Shown: one piece after another, positions 19,142-28,135 of the stretch
How positions within the stretch are numbered: position 1 is the stretch's first letter
Layout of the letters: each line of letters begins with the position of its first letter
Source: Moraxella sp. ZY210820
Lineage (GTDB): Bacteria > Pseudomonadota > Gammaproteobacteria > Pseudomonadales > Moraxellaceae
Length of the DNA: 64,000 nucleotides
NCBI RefSeq assembly: GCF_030674635.1
Contig: NZ_CP089978.1
Coordinates: forward strand, 744,001 to 808,000
Direction: 5' to 3'
Translations under genes and position numbers: made by a program
Notes under the pieces: generated by a model
The model's database searches: none
The model's input: only the letters and a program-made list of their open reading frames with translations
What the model was told of the DNA's origin: nothing

Positions 19142-19636
19142 GTGCAACCTTATCGAATATTATGTGTGTGTTTAGGTAATATTTGTCGTTCGCCAACTGC
19201 TGAAGTCGTATTGAGAACTTTAGCTGAACAACATGGTTTAAATGTACAGGTGGATTCGGCGGGAACGAGTAATTATCATCCGAATAAAGCTCCTGATTTG
19301 CGTAGTCAAAAGCACGCATTAAAACGTGGCTATGATTTATCAGCCCTGCGTGCTAGACAAATTAAATTGCAAGATTTTTGTAAGTTTGATTTAATTTTAG
19401 CGATGGATAAACAAAATTTAGCTGATATTCAAGCTTTGGCACAACAAGCAAAACAGTATTATCCACAAGAATATAAAGCAAAAATTGCTTTGATGAGTGA
19501 GCATGATACTGCTTATTTAGGACAAGCCGTGCCAGACCCTTATTATGGCGATGAGCAAGATTTTGAAGCGGTATTAGACCAATGTGAAAGTAGTAGTTTG
19601 GCGTGGATTCATTATTTAAAAACACAATCGATATAG
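19142..19636 (+). CDS. Low-molecular-weight protein-tyrosine phosphatase
   Basis: A 164-residue LMW-PTP. The catalytic P-loop [12 protein letters not shown] (C-x5-R-S) is at about residues 9-20 and the general-acid Asp in VPDPYYGDE near 122-130. The start is a GTG one base after the dnaX stop, with AAGGGGAA in the end of dnaX as ribosome binding site, so it is translationally linked. In other bacteria such enzymes (Wzb/Etp) act on tyrosine kinases of capsule export or are free-standing. No kinase or capsule gene is near, so its target is unknown. Confidence 0.9.
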   Translation: MQPYRILCVCLGNICRSPTAEVVLRTLAEQHGLNVQVDSAGTSNYHPNKAPDLRSQKHALKRGYDLSALRARQIKLQDFCKFDLILAMDKQNLADIQALAQQAKQYYPQEYKAKIALMSEHDTAYLGQAVPDPYYGDEQDFEAVLDQCESSSLAWIHYLKTQSI

Positions 19637-19644
19637 GAAAAAAG

Positions 19645-20691
19645 ATGTTATTAGTACAAAATAATGTGAATTTAAAACCTTATAATACGTTGGCTTTAAA
19701 TAGCATAGCTGAATATTTTGTAGAAATTAATAGTCGGCGTAATGTGGAAGATGCATTTGATTATGCACGCAAACATCAGTTAAATACGTTAATTTTATCA
19801 GGGGGGAGCAATGTATTATTGCCTGAAAAAATTAATGCTTTAGTGATGAAAATGAATATACAAGGCATTGAACTAACAGATGAAAATGATGAATTTGTAT
19901 GTTTAAAAGTTGAAGCAGGACAAGTTTGGCATGATTTTGTTTGTTATACTACGCAACAAGGCTATTATGGATTACAAAATTTAGCTTTAATTCCTGGTTT
20001 AGTGGGTGCTTCACCTGTGCAAAATATTGGTGCTTATGGTGTAGAAGTGGGCGATTTTATTGATTATGTTGAAGTTTATGATAGCGTTACCCAGATGTTT
20101 GGCTATTTGAGTAAAGAAGATTGCCAATTTGCGTATCGTGATAGTATTTTTAAACGTCAAGCAGGGAGGTTTGTGATTATTTCAGTGTATTTCCGTTTGC
20201 TCAAACAACCCAATTGGACATTGGATTATGGCGATTTAAAACAGGCGGTTGGCGATGATTTAAGTGCAGAACATGTACAACAACAAATTATAAATATTCG
20301 TCAATCTAAATTACCAGATCCGAAAGCATTTGCTAATGTAGGTAGTTTTTTTAAAAATCCAATCATTACACAGCAGGAGTTTATTGATATTTTAGCTCAT
20401 TATCCACATATACCACATTATCGACAAGCCAATGGTGATGTAAAATTAGCAGCAGGCTGGTTGATTGAACAAGCAGGGTGGAAAGGAAAACGTTTGGGGC
20501 AAGTCGGTATGTTTGAACGTCAAGCATTGGTTTTAGTGAATTATGCTGATGCCACTCTGAATGATGTACAGCAAACGTACCATCAAGTTCAGCGGGATGT
20601 ATGGCAAAAATTTGCGGTAGATTTAGAGCCTGAACCAGTGTTATTTAATGAGCAAGGTAAAATGATTGAACATCGTTCACATCATGAATAG
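19645..20691 (+). CDS. murB: UDP-N-acetylenolpyruvoylglucosamine reductase MurB
   Basis: A 348-residue flavoenzyme reducing UDP-GlcNAc-enolpyruvate to UDP-MurNAc in peptidoglycan precursor synthesis. FAD-binding motifs include [13 protein letters not shown] near 50-62 and [20 protein letters not shown] near 110-130. The catalytic Ser lies in [11 protein letters not shown] near 230, and [13 protein letters not shown] follows. It is a type I MurB like that of E. coli. The ATG at 19645 is chosen because AGGA precedes it and the protein begins [16 protein letters not shown]; an in-frame upstream start would overlap the phosphatase. The gap to the phosphatase stop is 8 bp. Confidence 0.96.
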   Translation: MLLVQNNVNLKPYNTLALNSIAEYFVEINSRRNVEDAFDYARKHQLNTLILSGGSNVLLPEKINALVMKMNIQGIELTDENDEFVCLKVEAGQVWHDFVCYTTQQGYYGLQNLALIPGLVGASPVQNIGAYGVEVGDFIDYVEVYDSVTQMFGYLSKEDCQFAYRDSIFKRQAGRFVIISVYFRLLKQPNWTLDYGDLKQAVGDDLSAEHVQQQIINIRQSKLPDPKAFANVGSFFKNPIITQQEFIDILAHYPHIPHYRQANGDVKLAAGWLIEQAGWKGKRLGQVGMFERQALVLVNYADATLNDVQQTYHQVQRDVWQKFAVDLEPEPVLFNEQGKMIEHRSHHE

Positions 20692-20710
20692 TAATAATGA
20701 CGATTAAACC

Positions 20711-21817
20711 ATGCGTATATTTTTAATAAAGGTGCTGAAAACGATGTTGATATTATCGGCATTATTATTATGTTGTTTATGTTTTGTTTATACCCCTTAT
20801 TATTCTCGTAGTGTATTGTTTTTAATCGAAAAATTAAATCCTGCTGTGGTTAATCCTGTGGCAGCACAAAGTCAGCAACAAGCAGGATTAAAATTAGGAG
20901 AGCGTGTTTCTTTAGAACCGGGTTCAGTATTATGGATTGCACGTCAAAGTTATTTAAATTTACTATGGGAATATATTCAGCAAGGGAAATCTCATGAATT
21001 ATCACGGATTTATGCCGCCTATCAAATCTTACAACGTGAAATAGAAGTACAATTACTTAATCGTAAATTACAACAACATAAAGTAAAAACATCATCATCA
21101 ACAATTATGTCAAGTCAAAAAACTCAAAATACTGAAACTACGATACAACAAGCAGAACAAGTACAATTATCTGATAAATATCGTCAATTTATGCTTAATT
21201 TCTTACATAATAATCCAAATATTCGACAAATTGAAGATGAGCTTTTTGCTGATATTGCTGAATTATATCAACAACATGGACAACAAACTCCTGTGAGTTT
21301 ACAACGTCCTTATGCGATTGTAGTCGTGGGTGGTGGTTTAACACGAGATAAAAATACTAAAGAAATTATTGTTAATGCTTATACGGAACAGCGTTTAAAA
21401 ACCACCATTGATGTAGTGAAAGATTATAATTTACCGATTTTATTAAGTGGTGTTGAATCACCTTATATGCAAAAATGGTTGCAACAATATGGGGTACAAG
21501 CCAGTTTATTAGAGAAAAAAAGTATGAATACCTGTGAAAATTCACGGTTTAGCTCTTTATTATTACAGAAAAAAGGTGGAGCACCGACAGTGATTTTAAT
21601 TACGGATATATATCATATGCCACGAACTCGCCGTTTATTTGCTGATGATGGTATTGCAACTATTCCAATGGTGGCAAATATGCCAACAGAATTAACCGTA
21701 TGGCAACCAAGTAAGATTAATTATGACCATAGTCGCCGTGCTAATTATGAACTTTTAGCCACTTTGCGTGATAAATTTTTAGGACGGAATGATTGTCGTG
21801 AAGTACCTGCACCTTAA
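20711..21817 (+). CDS. YdcF/SanA/ElyC family (DUF218) membrane-anchored protein
   Basis: A 368-residue protein with one N-terminal membrane segment (about residues 5-28). The C-terminal DUF218 domain starts at YAIVVVGGGLTRD near residue 200 and includes ILLSGVESPY, MNTCENSRFS and ITDIYHMPRTRRLF. DUF218 proteins (ElyC, SanA, YdcF) are linked to envelope integrity and undecaprenyl-carrier metabolism, though their biochemistry is uncertain. The Gln/Lys/Thr-rich middle segment (about 110-165) looks disordered. It follows murB by 19 bp, which agrees with an envelope role. Confidence 0.82.
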   Translation: MRIFLIKVLKTMLILSALLLCCLCFVYTPYYSRSVLFLIEKLNPAVVNPVAAQSQQQAGLKLGERVSLEPGSVLWIARQSYLNLLWEYIQQGKSHELSRIYAAYQILQREIEVQLLNRKLQQHKVKTSSSTIMSSQKTQNTETTIQQAEQVQLSDKYRQFMLNFLHNNPNIRQIEDELFADIAELYQQHGQQTPVSLQRPYAIVVVGGGLTRDKNTKEIIVNAYTEQRLKTTIDVVKDYNLPILLSGVESPYMQKWLQQYGVQASLLEKKSMNTCENSRFSSLLLQKKGGAPTVILITDIYHMPRTRRLFADDGIATIPMVANMPTELTVWQPSKINYDHSRRANYELLATLRDKFLGRNDCREVPAP

Positions 21818-21914
21818 ATTAAGGCTAATGATTATCGACAAAATCTATACATAAAACTGAACTTAAAACAGTTACAATGATTGATATTTGACTAATTTAA
21901 TCCAATTTTTAATT

Positions 21915-22934
21915 ATGAGTATTGCATTTCTCACGCCACGACAATTAACAGATTTAGGATACGAAAGTCCACAACCTGAAACACGTAGTCAATTAAAACC
22001 GTTAAATTTAAATCGTGAATATGTTGCTGAACACGCATTGTTAGGTTATCAAAAAATGTTTGCTTTGGATAAATTAACGGATTTATGCGATTATTGGCAA
22101 GGGTATGTACAAACAGCCAAATATAAAATTCACACACAAGTGTTTAAGCCCAAACAGACTTGTAAGGGAACAGTTTTTTTATTACATGGCTATTTGGAAC
22201 ATAGTGGTATTTATCAGCCTTTAATTAAAGAAGTGTTAGAACAAGGGTTTCAAGTACTGATTTTTGATTTACCCGGACATGGTTTAAGTGAAGGGCAACC
22301 CGCAAATATTGATGATTTTAATGATTACCAAGATATTTTATTAACCGTGCATCAATATGTAAAACCGCATTTAACACAACCATACCTTGCTATAGGACAA
22401 AGTACAGGTGCAGCGATTATTATGCACCACATTTTACAATATGCCCAACAACGTCAAGCCCCTTTATTTAAGCAAGCATTGTTATTATCGCCATTAATTC
22501 GCCCTGCTAAAAGTGCATGGTGGCACAATTCGGTCGGTTTAGGCATTGTTAAACGTGTGAAAACGAGCGTACCACGTCCATTTCGCCGTAATAATCATAA
22601 TCCAGAATTTTTGCGTTTTGTGCGTTTGCATGACCCATTACAGCCACATCAATTAGGTATGAACTGGATTTTAGCGATGTCTAAGTGGATGACCGATATG
22701 GAAAATTATCCTAATTGTCGTATTCCGATTTGGTTGGCACAAGGTGTGTTAGATAAAACGGTGGATTGGCAATATAATGTGGAATTTGTACGCAAAAAAT
22801 TCCGTTTACAGGCATTTTTATTACTGGAAGAAGGTTCACATCAATTGGTAAATGAAGTGGAAAGTATTCGTTCACCATTGACTGGGTTGATTAAAAGTTT
22901 TTTAAATGTGGAGTATCGTAAGGAGTATTATTAA
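21915..22934 (+). CDS. Alpha/beta hydrolase (monoacylglycerol lipase-like)
   Basis: A 339-residue serine hydrolase of the hydrolase_4/lysophospholipase class. The oxyanion region is FLLHGYLEHSGIY, followed by FDLPGHGLSEG near residues 115-125. The nucleophile elbow is AIGQSTGAA near 160. The acid is probably in GVLDKTVDW, and the His in EEGSHQLVNE near 315. No signal peptide is seen, so it is cytoplasmic or loosely membrane bound. The ATG at 21915 gives MSIAFLTPRQL; an in-frame TTG nine codons upstream has no better support. The substrate is likely a monoglyceride or lysophospholipid, but this is inference. Confidence 0.82.
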   Translation: MSIAFLTPRQLTDLGYESPQPETRSQLKPLNLNREYVAEHALLGYQKMFALDKLTDLCDYWQGYVQTAKYKIHTQVFKPKQTCKGTVFLLHGYLEHSGIYQPLIKEVLEQGFQVLIFDLPGHGLSEGQPANIDDFNDYQDILLTVHQYVKPHLTQPYLAIGQSTGAAIIMHHILQYAQQRQAPLFKQALLLSPLIRPAKSAWWHNSVGLGIVKRVKTSVPRPFRRNNHNPEFLRFVRLHDPLQPHQLGMNWILAMSKWMTDMENYPNCRIPIWLAQGVLDKTVDWQYNVEFVRKKFRLQAFLLLEEGSHQLVNEVESIRSPLTGLIKSFLNVEYRKEYY

Positions 22935-22982
22935 TTTGATTGCATAATTACAACACGACAACTTCATCACTAAAATTATCTT

Positions 22983-23168
22983 CTACTTGTCTTGTTTGAT
23001 AGCTTGACTAATACGGCGAGCCAGCATACTTTTACCTGTACCAGGCGGTCCAATTAATAGGGTGTTTTCTCCTGCAAGTAAGCCTAATAAGGCAACTTGA
23101 ATTTCGGATTTACGACCAATAAACCCTTGTGAAAGTTGTTGCTGTAACTGCTGTAATTTATGTTGCAT
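22983..23168 (-). pseudogene. Truncated MoxR/RavA-type AAA+ ATPase (N-terminal fragment)
   Basis: Only 61 codons remain. They encode the start of a MoxR-family ATPase: LSQGFIGRKSEIQVALLGLL then the P-loop LIGPPGTGKSMLARRISQAI, ending in a TAG stop. Intact members are 280-500 residues and need Walker B, sensors and arginine fingers, none of which is present downstream in any frame that I could follow. The start has AAGGAATAGCC upstream and the fragment still looks codon-clean, so truncation may be recent. The neighbouring toxin-antitoxin pair is a candidate for the insertion or deletion event. Confidence 0.7.
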
Positions 23169-23330
23169 GGCTATTCCTTTAAAACTGACAATAAAAAATG
23201 ATTTGTAAAATCACAAAATGAGATGGATTGTGTCAAGAGATTTTTTTCTTTATGTGTTTTAATGCGATTAATTAAATTTTTTGCAATATAGATACTGTAA
23301 AAATTATTAAGGTTGAATTTTATTTTAAAA

Positions 23331-23594
23331 TCAACCAAATAACTTTGCATGACTACCAATATCAGCCAGCTCCAAAATATCATCGCCTAATTTTCGATAG
23401 ATTAGCACTAAATCAGGTTTGATATGACAATCTCGATAACCTAAAAAATCTCCTTGTAGTGCATGGTCTCTATAACGTTCAGGTAAAGTTTGGTCATTAA
23501 TCAACAGATAAATGACTTCAAACCACTGAGCAATCAGTACATTATGTTTGGCAAAATGACGTTTAAATCGAGTGGTATATTCAATCTTTCGCAT
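23331..23594 (-). CDS. yafQ: YafQ-family mRNA interferase toxin
   Basis: An 87-residue RelE/ParE-superfamily toxin. The C-terminal half has the YafQ pattern: GYRDCHIKPDLVLIYRK with catalytic His and Asp, and the closing IGSHAKLFG, whose His corresponds to the YafQ catalytic His near the C terminus. YafQ cleaves mRNA on the ribosome at in-frame AAA codons; A-rich genomes like this one would be sensitive. Its start overlaps the antitoxin stop by 14 bp, typical of translationally coupled type II systems. Confidence 0.87.
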   Translation of the reverse strand: MRKIEYTTRFKRHFAKHNVLIAQWFEVIYLLINDQTLPERYRDHALQGDFLGYRDCHIKPDLVLIYRKLGDDILELADIGSHAKLFG

Positions 23595-23868
23595 AAAGTT
23601 GCTCCATTAAATCATCAATGCTATCCGCTTGATGTTTAGGCTCTAAACCTTGTTTTAATGAAAGCAAAAATGCGGCGGTTTCAGCATTGGGCTGATAATT
23701 TTGCTCTGCTTGATAACTCAAATCTAAAGGAATGCGTTTCGTTTGCCCAATTTCTTTTAAAAATGAGCGTAATACTTGAGATGGAGAAAGTCCATAACTC
23801 TCAATCACTTCAAAGGCTTGGATTTTTTCTGTTTCATCGATTTTAAATTGGCAAGCAACCATTGTCAT
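23581..23868 (-). CDS. dinJ: RelB/DinJ-family antitoxin
   Basis: A 95-residue antitoxin with an N-terminal ribbon-helix-helix segment (VACQFKIDETEKIQAFEVIE, then GLSPSQVLRSFLKEI) as in DinJ/RelB. A C-terminal acidic tail would wrap the toxin. AGGAG lies upstream of the ATG at 23868. It is first in the operon with the YafQ-type toxin, so it would autoregulate through the operator candidate at 23882-23922. Confidence 0.85.
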   Translation of the reverse strand: MTMVACQFKIDETEKIQAFEVIESYGLSPSQVLRSFLKEIGQTKRIPLDLSYQAEQNYQPNAETAAFLLSLKQGLEPKHQADSIDDLMEQLYAKD

Positions 23869-23881
23869 AGCATACTCCTAT

Positions 23882-23922
23882 TATCATGATAAAATACTGC
23901 TAATAGCCATATATTAGCATGA
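23882..23922. promoter_or_regulatory. Operator candidate of the toxin-antitoxin operon
   Basis: Directly upstream of the antitoxin start lie the palindrome TATCATGATA (23883-23892) and the inverted repeat GCTAATA-N6-TATTAGC (23899-23918). A CATGATAAA motif occurs twice. These are typical sizes for RHH antitoxin operators. The assignment is by position only. Confidence 0.5.
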
Positions 23923-23958
23923 TAAATATCAATATTCTAGTTTTTACTTATCAAAATT

Positions 23959-23988
23959 TGTAAGGACGAAAAATATTCCGCCCCCACA
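23959..23988. repeat. Half-copy of the intergenic palindromic repeat
   Basis: A single diverged hairpin arm bounded by TGTAAGGACGAA and CCCCCACA, followed by the family linker AAAATCAAT. It lies between the toxin-antitoxin operon and dapC. Confidence 0.55.
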
Positions 23989-24026
23989 TAAAATCAATGA
24001 TTTAAATCTAAATATATCATCAAAGA

Positions 24027-25196
24027 TTATAAAATCTTTTTCAAACGTTCAACGACTTGTTCACATTCAGCTAAATCTGCGACTAAAGCCATACGCACAT
24101 GGTTTTGCCCGGGATTACCTTGTGCAGTATCACGTGATAAATAACGACCTGCTAACACTTTAATATGAGCTTTTTCCATCAACATACGGGCAAATTTTTC
24201 ATCATCATCAACTGAAAGCCAATAATAAAAGCCTGCATCAGGTTTTTGTAGTGGTAATAAATGTCCCAATTCTTGTTGGAAAAGTTCAAATTTTGCACGG
24301 TATTGTACACGGTTTTGCTCAACGTGTTGTTCATCATTCCACGCTAAAATAGATGCAAGCTGATGTTGTACAGGCATAGCTGCTCCATGATAAGTACGAT
24401 ACAGCAAATAAGGCTTGAGTAAACTTGCATCACCTGCGACAAAACCAGAACGCATACCAGGAACATTTGAACGTTTTGACAGTGAATGGAATACCACACA
24501 GTTTTTATAATCATGTCGTCCCATATCCGTACACGCTTCTAATAAACCTGTTGGTGGCGTATCAAACCATAATTCTGAATAACATTCATCAGATACAATG
24601 GTAAATCCATATTCATCAGACAAGCGAATAATTTTTTGCAGTTGTTGTTTATTTAAAACAGCACCTGTTGGATTATTTGGTGTACATAAAAATAAGAGTT
24701 GCGTTTGTTGCCATACTTCATTTGGAATTTGTTCAACATCGCCTAAATAACCATTTTCCGCCGTGCAATTATAAAAATAAGGTTTTGCACCTGCGAGTAA
24801 AGTCGCCCCTTCATAGATTTGATAGAATGGGTTTGGCATTACCACATAAGGCTGTTTTTCACGTTCAATGACGGTTTGTACAAATGAAAACAAGGCTTCA
24901 CGCGTACCTGATACAGGCAAAATTTGCGTTTCAGCATCAATTTTTTGTAAATGAAAGCGATTGGTTAGCCAGTTCGCAATACTTTGACGTAATTCAGGTA
25001 AGCCCTTACTGCTAGGATATGTTGAAAGATGATGAAAATTTTCACTAATCGCTTGCTTGATAAATTCTGGGGCAGGGTGTTTTGGCTCGCCAATAGAAAG
25101 GGAAATTAATGATAAATCAGGTGTTTGAATATCTGCAAAAAGTTGGTTTAACTTTTCAAATGGATAAGGTTGTAATAAATTCAGTTGTGTATTCAT
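24027..25196 (-). CDS. dapC: Succinyldiaminopimelate transaminase DapC
   Basis: A 389-residue PLP-dependent class I/II aminotransferase of lysine/meso-diaminopimelate synthesis. ISLSIGEPKHPAPEFIKQAI begins the fold. The cofactor contacts include LFLCTPNNPTGAVL and SDECYSEL. The Schiff-base Lys is in FHSLSKRSNVPGMRSGF near residue 240, and the substrate carboxylate Arg is in GQNHVRMALV. The segment PFEKLNQLF at the N terminus matches DapC rather than aspartate transaminase. Its gene lies directly downstream of glnD on the same strand, as in pseudomonads and Acinetobacter. Confidence 0.92.
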   Translation of the reverse strand: MNTQLNLLQPYPFEKLNQLFADIQTPDLSLISLSIGEPKHPAPEFIKQAISENFHHLSTYPSSKGLPELRQSIANWLTNRFHLQKIDAETQILPVSGTREALFSFVQTVIEREKQPYVVMPNPFYQIYEGATLLAGAKPYFYNCTAENGYLGDVEQIPNEVWQQTQLLFLCTPNNPTGAVLNKQQLQKIIRLSDEYGFTIVSDECYSELWFDTPPTGLLEACTDMGRHDYKNCVVFHSLSKRSNVPGMRSGFVAGDASLLKPYLLYRTYHGAAMPVQHQLASILAWNDEQHVEQNRVQYRAKFELFQQELGHLLPLQKPDAGFYYWLSVDDDEKFARMLMEKAHIKVLAGRYLSRDTAQGNPGQNHVRMALVADLAECEQVVERLKKIL

Positions 25197-25237
25197 GTGT
25201 CGCTCGGTCAGGTCAAATAATCATTATTTTACCTGAA

Positions 25238-27904
25238 TTATTCATTTATTTGTAACTTTTGTGCAAAATCATCAAGCATTTTTGTTAGACGTTGAGCAAA
25301 ATTATCAGCATAGGGTTGAGTTAAAGGTTGTCCGTGTTGAGTAATAAAAAACATATCTTCCGCACGTTCGCCTAAAGTAGCAATGCGTGCCGAATGAATT
25401 TCTAAACTTTCTTGCACAAAAATCGCACCAATTTTAGCCAATAATCCGGGTTGGTCAAGTGTAATAATATCAATCACGCTTTGCCCGAGATTTTCATCTA
25501 AATCAATTTTCACTTGGGTTTGTATATTAAAATGGCGTAATTGACGTGGCACACGGCGTTTTTTAGCTTTTAAATTAAAATGCGGTTGCATTAATACATC
25601 ACGAATGGCTTGTTTAACTTCTAATTCACGCATTTTATCATTGACCAATGTCCCAGAATTATCTAGCACGACATAACTATCTAAACTAAACCCATGTTTT
25701 GATGTAATAATTTTTGCATTGAGTACATTCAAATTCATATTATCCAATACCGTTACCGTTTTGCTAAATAAATGGTCTTGGTCTGGGCTATAGATGAAAA
25801 TTTGTACAGCATCGGAATGGTGAGGACGGAATAAAATTAATGGCTGTTCAGGTTGTTCATGCTGTAAAATGGCTTGAGTATGCCATACAATATCATCGGT
25901 ATTTTCTTTGACAAAATAATCATCGCCTAAATTTTGCCATAATTGCTCAATGTGCTGTTGTGGATAATTTTTACTTAATTGTTGATAAGCTTGTTGTTTG
26001 GTTTCATTTACAATTTGTTGATAATCAATTGGTTGTTCAATACCTGCCATCAATAATTCTTTACTTTGCAAATATAATTGACGTAATAATGACGCACGCC
26101 AACTATTCCATAATTTAGGATTAGTCGCATTAATATCGGCAACAGTTAAACAGTACAAATAATCTAAATGGCGAATAGATGGCATTTGTTTGGCGAATTG
26201 TTGTACAATGTCAGGGTCGGAAATATCCTGTTTTTGTGCGGTTAATGACATCAATAAATGATGACGAATCAACCATGCAATAAATTGAGCATCAGCTTCA
26301 TTCATCTGATGTAGCTGGCAAAATGCAAGGACATCTTCAGCCCCTAAAATACAATGATCGCCATCTCGTCCTTTAGCAATATCATGGAATAAACTCGCAA
26401 TAAACAACACATCATAACGTGGTAATTGTTGATAAACATGACTGATGACAGGGAATTGTTCAGCAAAATGTGTGGTACTAAAGCGTGCTAAGTTACGGAT
26501 TAATAACAAAGTATGAGCATCCACTGTATAAATATGAAATAAATCATATTGCATTAAGCCTTCGATTTTACCAAAAGCGGGAATGTAATGTCCTAACACG
26601 CCATAGCGTTGCATAGTTACTAAAATAGGGTAAAGTTGTTCAGGATTTGCCTTGAAAATTTGTAAAAATAGTTGTTGATGGTAGGGATTTTGGCGAAAAT
26701 GCTCATTAATATGCTTGGTAGCAAAACGTAATAAACGTAAAGTTCTAGCACGAATACCTTGTACATCGGGACGTTTTGCCCAAAGTACAAATAATTCTAA
26801 AATAGTATGGGGTGCTTGCGTAAAAATACGATGATGTTGTATGGCTAATTGTCCATCAACTAGTTTAAAATATTGATTAATATGAATCACTTGCCGTTGA
26901 TAAGTGGTAGAGAGTGGCATGATAATTGCTTCATAAAAATAGCTTAAAATCATTTCATTTAAAGTAACCACTTGTTGTACTATGCAATAATATTGCTTCA
27001 TAAACAACTCAATCACTTCATTTTTAGTTTGTTGATGTTGTATATAAAAGCCAAATTTATTCGCAATATCATATTGAAAATCAAATAGTAAGCGATTGTC
27101 ATCACGTTTGTTAATACGATGTAGATAGTAGCGGATTTTCCATAAAAAATTTTCTGCTTGAGCTAAGGTTTTCAGCTCCTGTTCAGATAAAAAGCCGAGC
27201 TGTACTAAATCAACAATACGTTTTACACGGAAATGACGTTTGACCACCCAGCCGACAGTATGAATATCTCGCAAGCCCCCTGCTGAATTTTTAATATCAG
27301 GTTCAACACGGCTACTGGTATCATCATATTGAGTATGTCGTTGTTTTTGTTCGGCTAATTTTGCATGATAAAATTTTTCATCTGTCCATGTCTGAGCTAC
27401 AATTTGATGTGGATAACGAGCTAAACGTGTTTCACCACAAATTAGTCGGGCTTCGGTGAGTGCGGTAGAGATGGTAATATCTTGTTGTGCATCTTGTATA
27501 GCTTCATTTAAAGTACGCACACTTAGGGCAGGGCGAATCGTTTTGATATTCCATATAGTTGTGATAAATTGCTCAATTTTTTGCTGTTGTGAATTATCCA
27601 GATTTTCTTCACTGAATAGCATAATATCAATATCAGCATAAGGTAAAATTTCCTGCCGACCATAACCACCTACAGCAAATAATGCGAGATTTTTTTGATT
27701 TAATTGAGCTTTTTTCCATAAAAAGGCTAAAATTTGGTCGATAGCTTGAGTACGTTTATGTACCAATTGGCGAATAGAAAGTTTATTATTTTCAAATGCT
27801 TGGTGTAATATCTCATCAATATTATTAAACCAATCTTGAATGGTTTTAAATTCATCGTGTGTATGTTGGGTTAAATATTGGTTTAGGCTAGGGTATTGTG
27901 GCAT
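25238..27904 (-). CDS. glnD: Bifunctional PII uridylyltransferase/uridylyl-removing enzyme GlnD
   Basis: An 888-residue nitrogen sensor that uridylylates PII when glutamine is low and removes UMP when it is high. The nucleotidyltransferase motif FAVGGYGRQEILPYADIDIM is near residues 75-95. The HD hydrolase domain contains LFIASLFHDIAKGRDGDH near 500. Two ACT domains lie at the C terminus (the last at IDIITLDQPGLLAKIGAIF). The ATG at 27904 is preferred over an in-frame start 32 codons upstream because AAGGA precedes it and the extension has no family match. dapC follows 41 bp after. Confidence 0.95.
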   Translation of the reverse strand: MPQYPSLNQYLTQHTHDEFKTIQDWFNNIDEILHQAFENNKLSIRQLVHKRTQAIDQILAFLWKKAQLNQKNLALFAVGGYGRQEILPYADIDIMLFSEENLDNSQQQKIEQFITTIWNIKTIRPALSVRTLNEAIQDAQQDITISTALTEARLICGETRLARYPHQIVAQTWTDEKFYHAKLAEQKQRHTQYDDTSSRVEPDIKNSAGGLRDIHTVGWVVKRHFRVKRIVDLVQLGFLSEQELKTLAQAENFLWKIRYYLHRINKRDDNRLLFDFQYDIANKFGFYIQHQQTKNEVIELFMKQYYCIVQQVVTLNEMILSYFYEAIIMPLSTTYQRQVIHINQYFKLVDGQLAIQHHRIFTQAPHTILELFVLWAKRPDVQGIRARTLRLLRFATKHINEHFRQNPYHQQLFLQIFKANPEQLYPILVTMQRYGVLGHYIPAFGKIEGLMQYDLFHIYTVDAHTLLLIRNLARFSTTHFAEQFPVISHVYQQLPRYDVLFIASLFHDIAKGRDGDHCILGAEDVLAFCQLHQMNEADAQFIAWLIRHHLLMSLTAQKQDISDPDIVQQFAKQMPSIRHLDYLYCLTVADINATNPKLWNSWRASLLRQLYLQSKELLMAGIEQPIDYQQIVNETKQQAYQQLSKNYPQQHIEQLWQNLGDDYFVKENTDDIVWHTQAILQHEQPEQPLILFRPHHSDAVQIFIYSPDQDHLFSKTVTVLDNMNLNVLNAKIITSKHGFSLDSYVVLDNSGTLVNDKMRELEVKQAIRDVLMQPHFNLKAKKRRVPRQLRHFNIQTQVKIDLDENLGQSVIDIITLDQPGLLAKIGAIFVQESLEIHSARIATLGERAEDMFFITQHGQPLTQPYADNFAQRLTKMLDDFAQKLQINE

Positions 27905-27979
27905 TTTTCTATCCTTATTGTCATTTATTGATATGGTTGATACCTCAAAACTTAAAAGTTCTACAAAATCCATTTTTGG

Positions 27980-28005
27980 CGTAAGGTGCGTAATAAGCAT
28001 CCTAC
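27980..28005. repeat. Degenerate palindrome of the GTAAGGTGCG type
   Basis: An imperfect inverted repeat (GTAAGGTGCG against AGCATCCTAC) upstream of glnD. A better copy of the same motif lies at 44008-44031. It looks like a minor second class of short intergenic palindrome. Confidence 0.4.
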
Positions 28006-28070
28006 GGATTGTGATAATTTTGCAGTTCTGTGGGTATAGAATAGGGAGTGTTGAACATTTGATTTAATTT

Positions 28071-28100
28071 TGTATGGGCAGAAAATCTTCAGCCCATACA
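28071..28100. repeat. Half-copy of the intergenic palindromic repeat
   Basis: One hairpin arm, TGTATGGGC with GCCCATACA, followed by the family linker TAAAATCAAT. It lies between purT and glnD. Confidence 0.6.
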
Positions 28101-28135
28101 TAAAATCAATAACTTATATCAAGTTGAGAATAATA

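Noticed and set aside
23171..23383. 70-codon minus-strand ORF between the MoxR fragment and the toxin
   Set aside because: It overlaps the toxin gene out of frame, has no ribosome binding site and an AT-driven composition.
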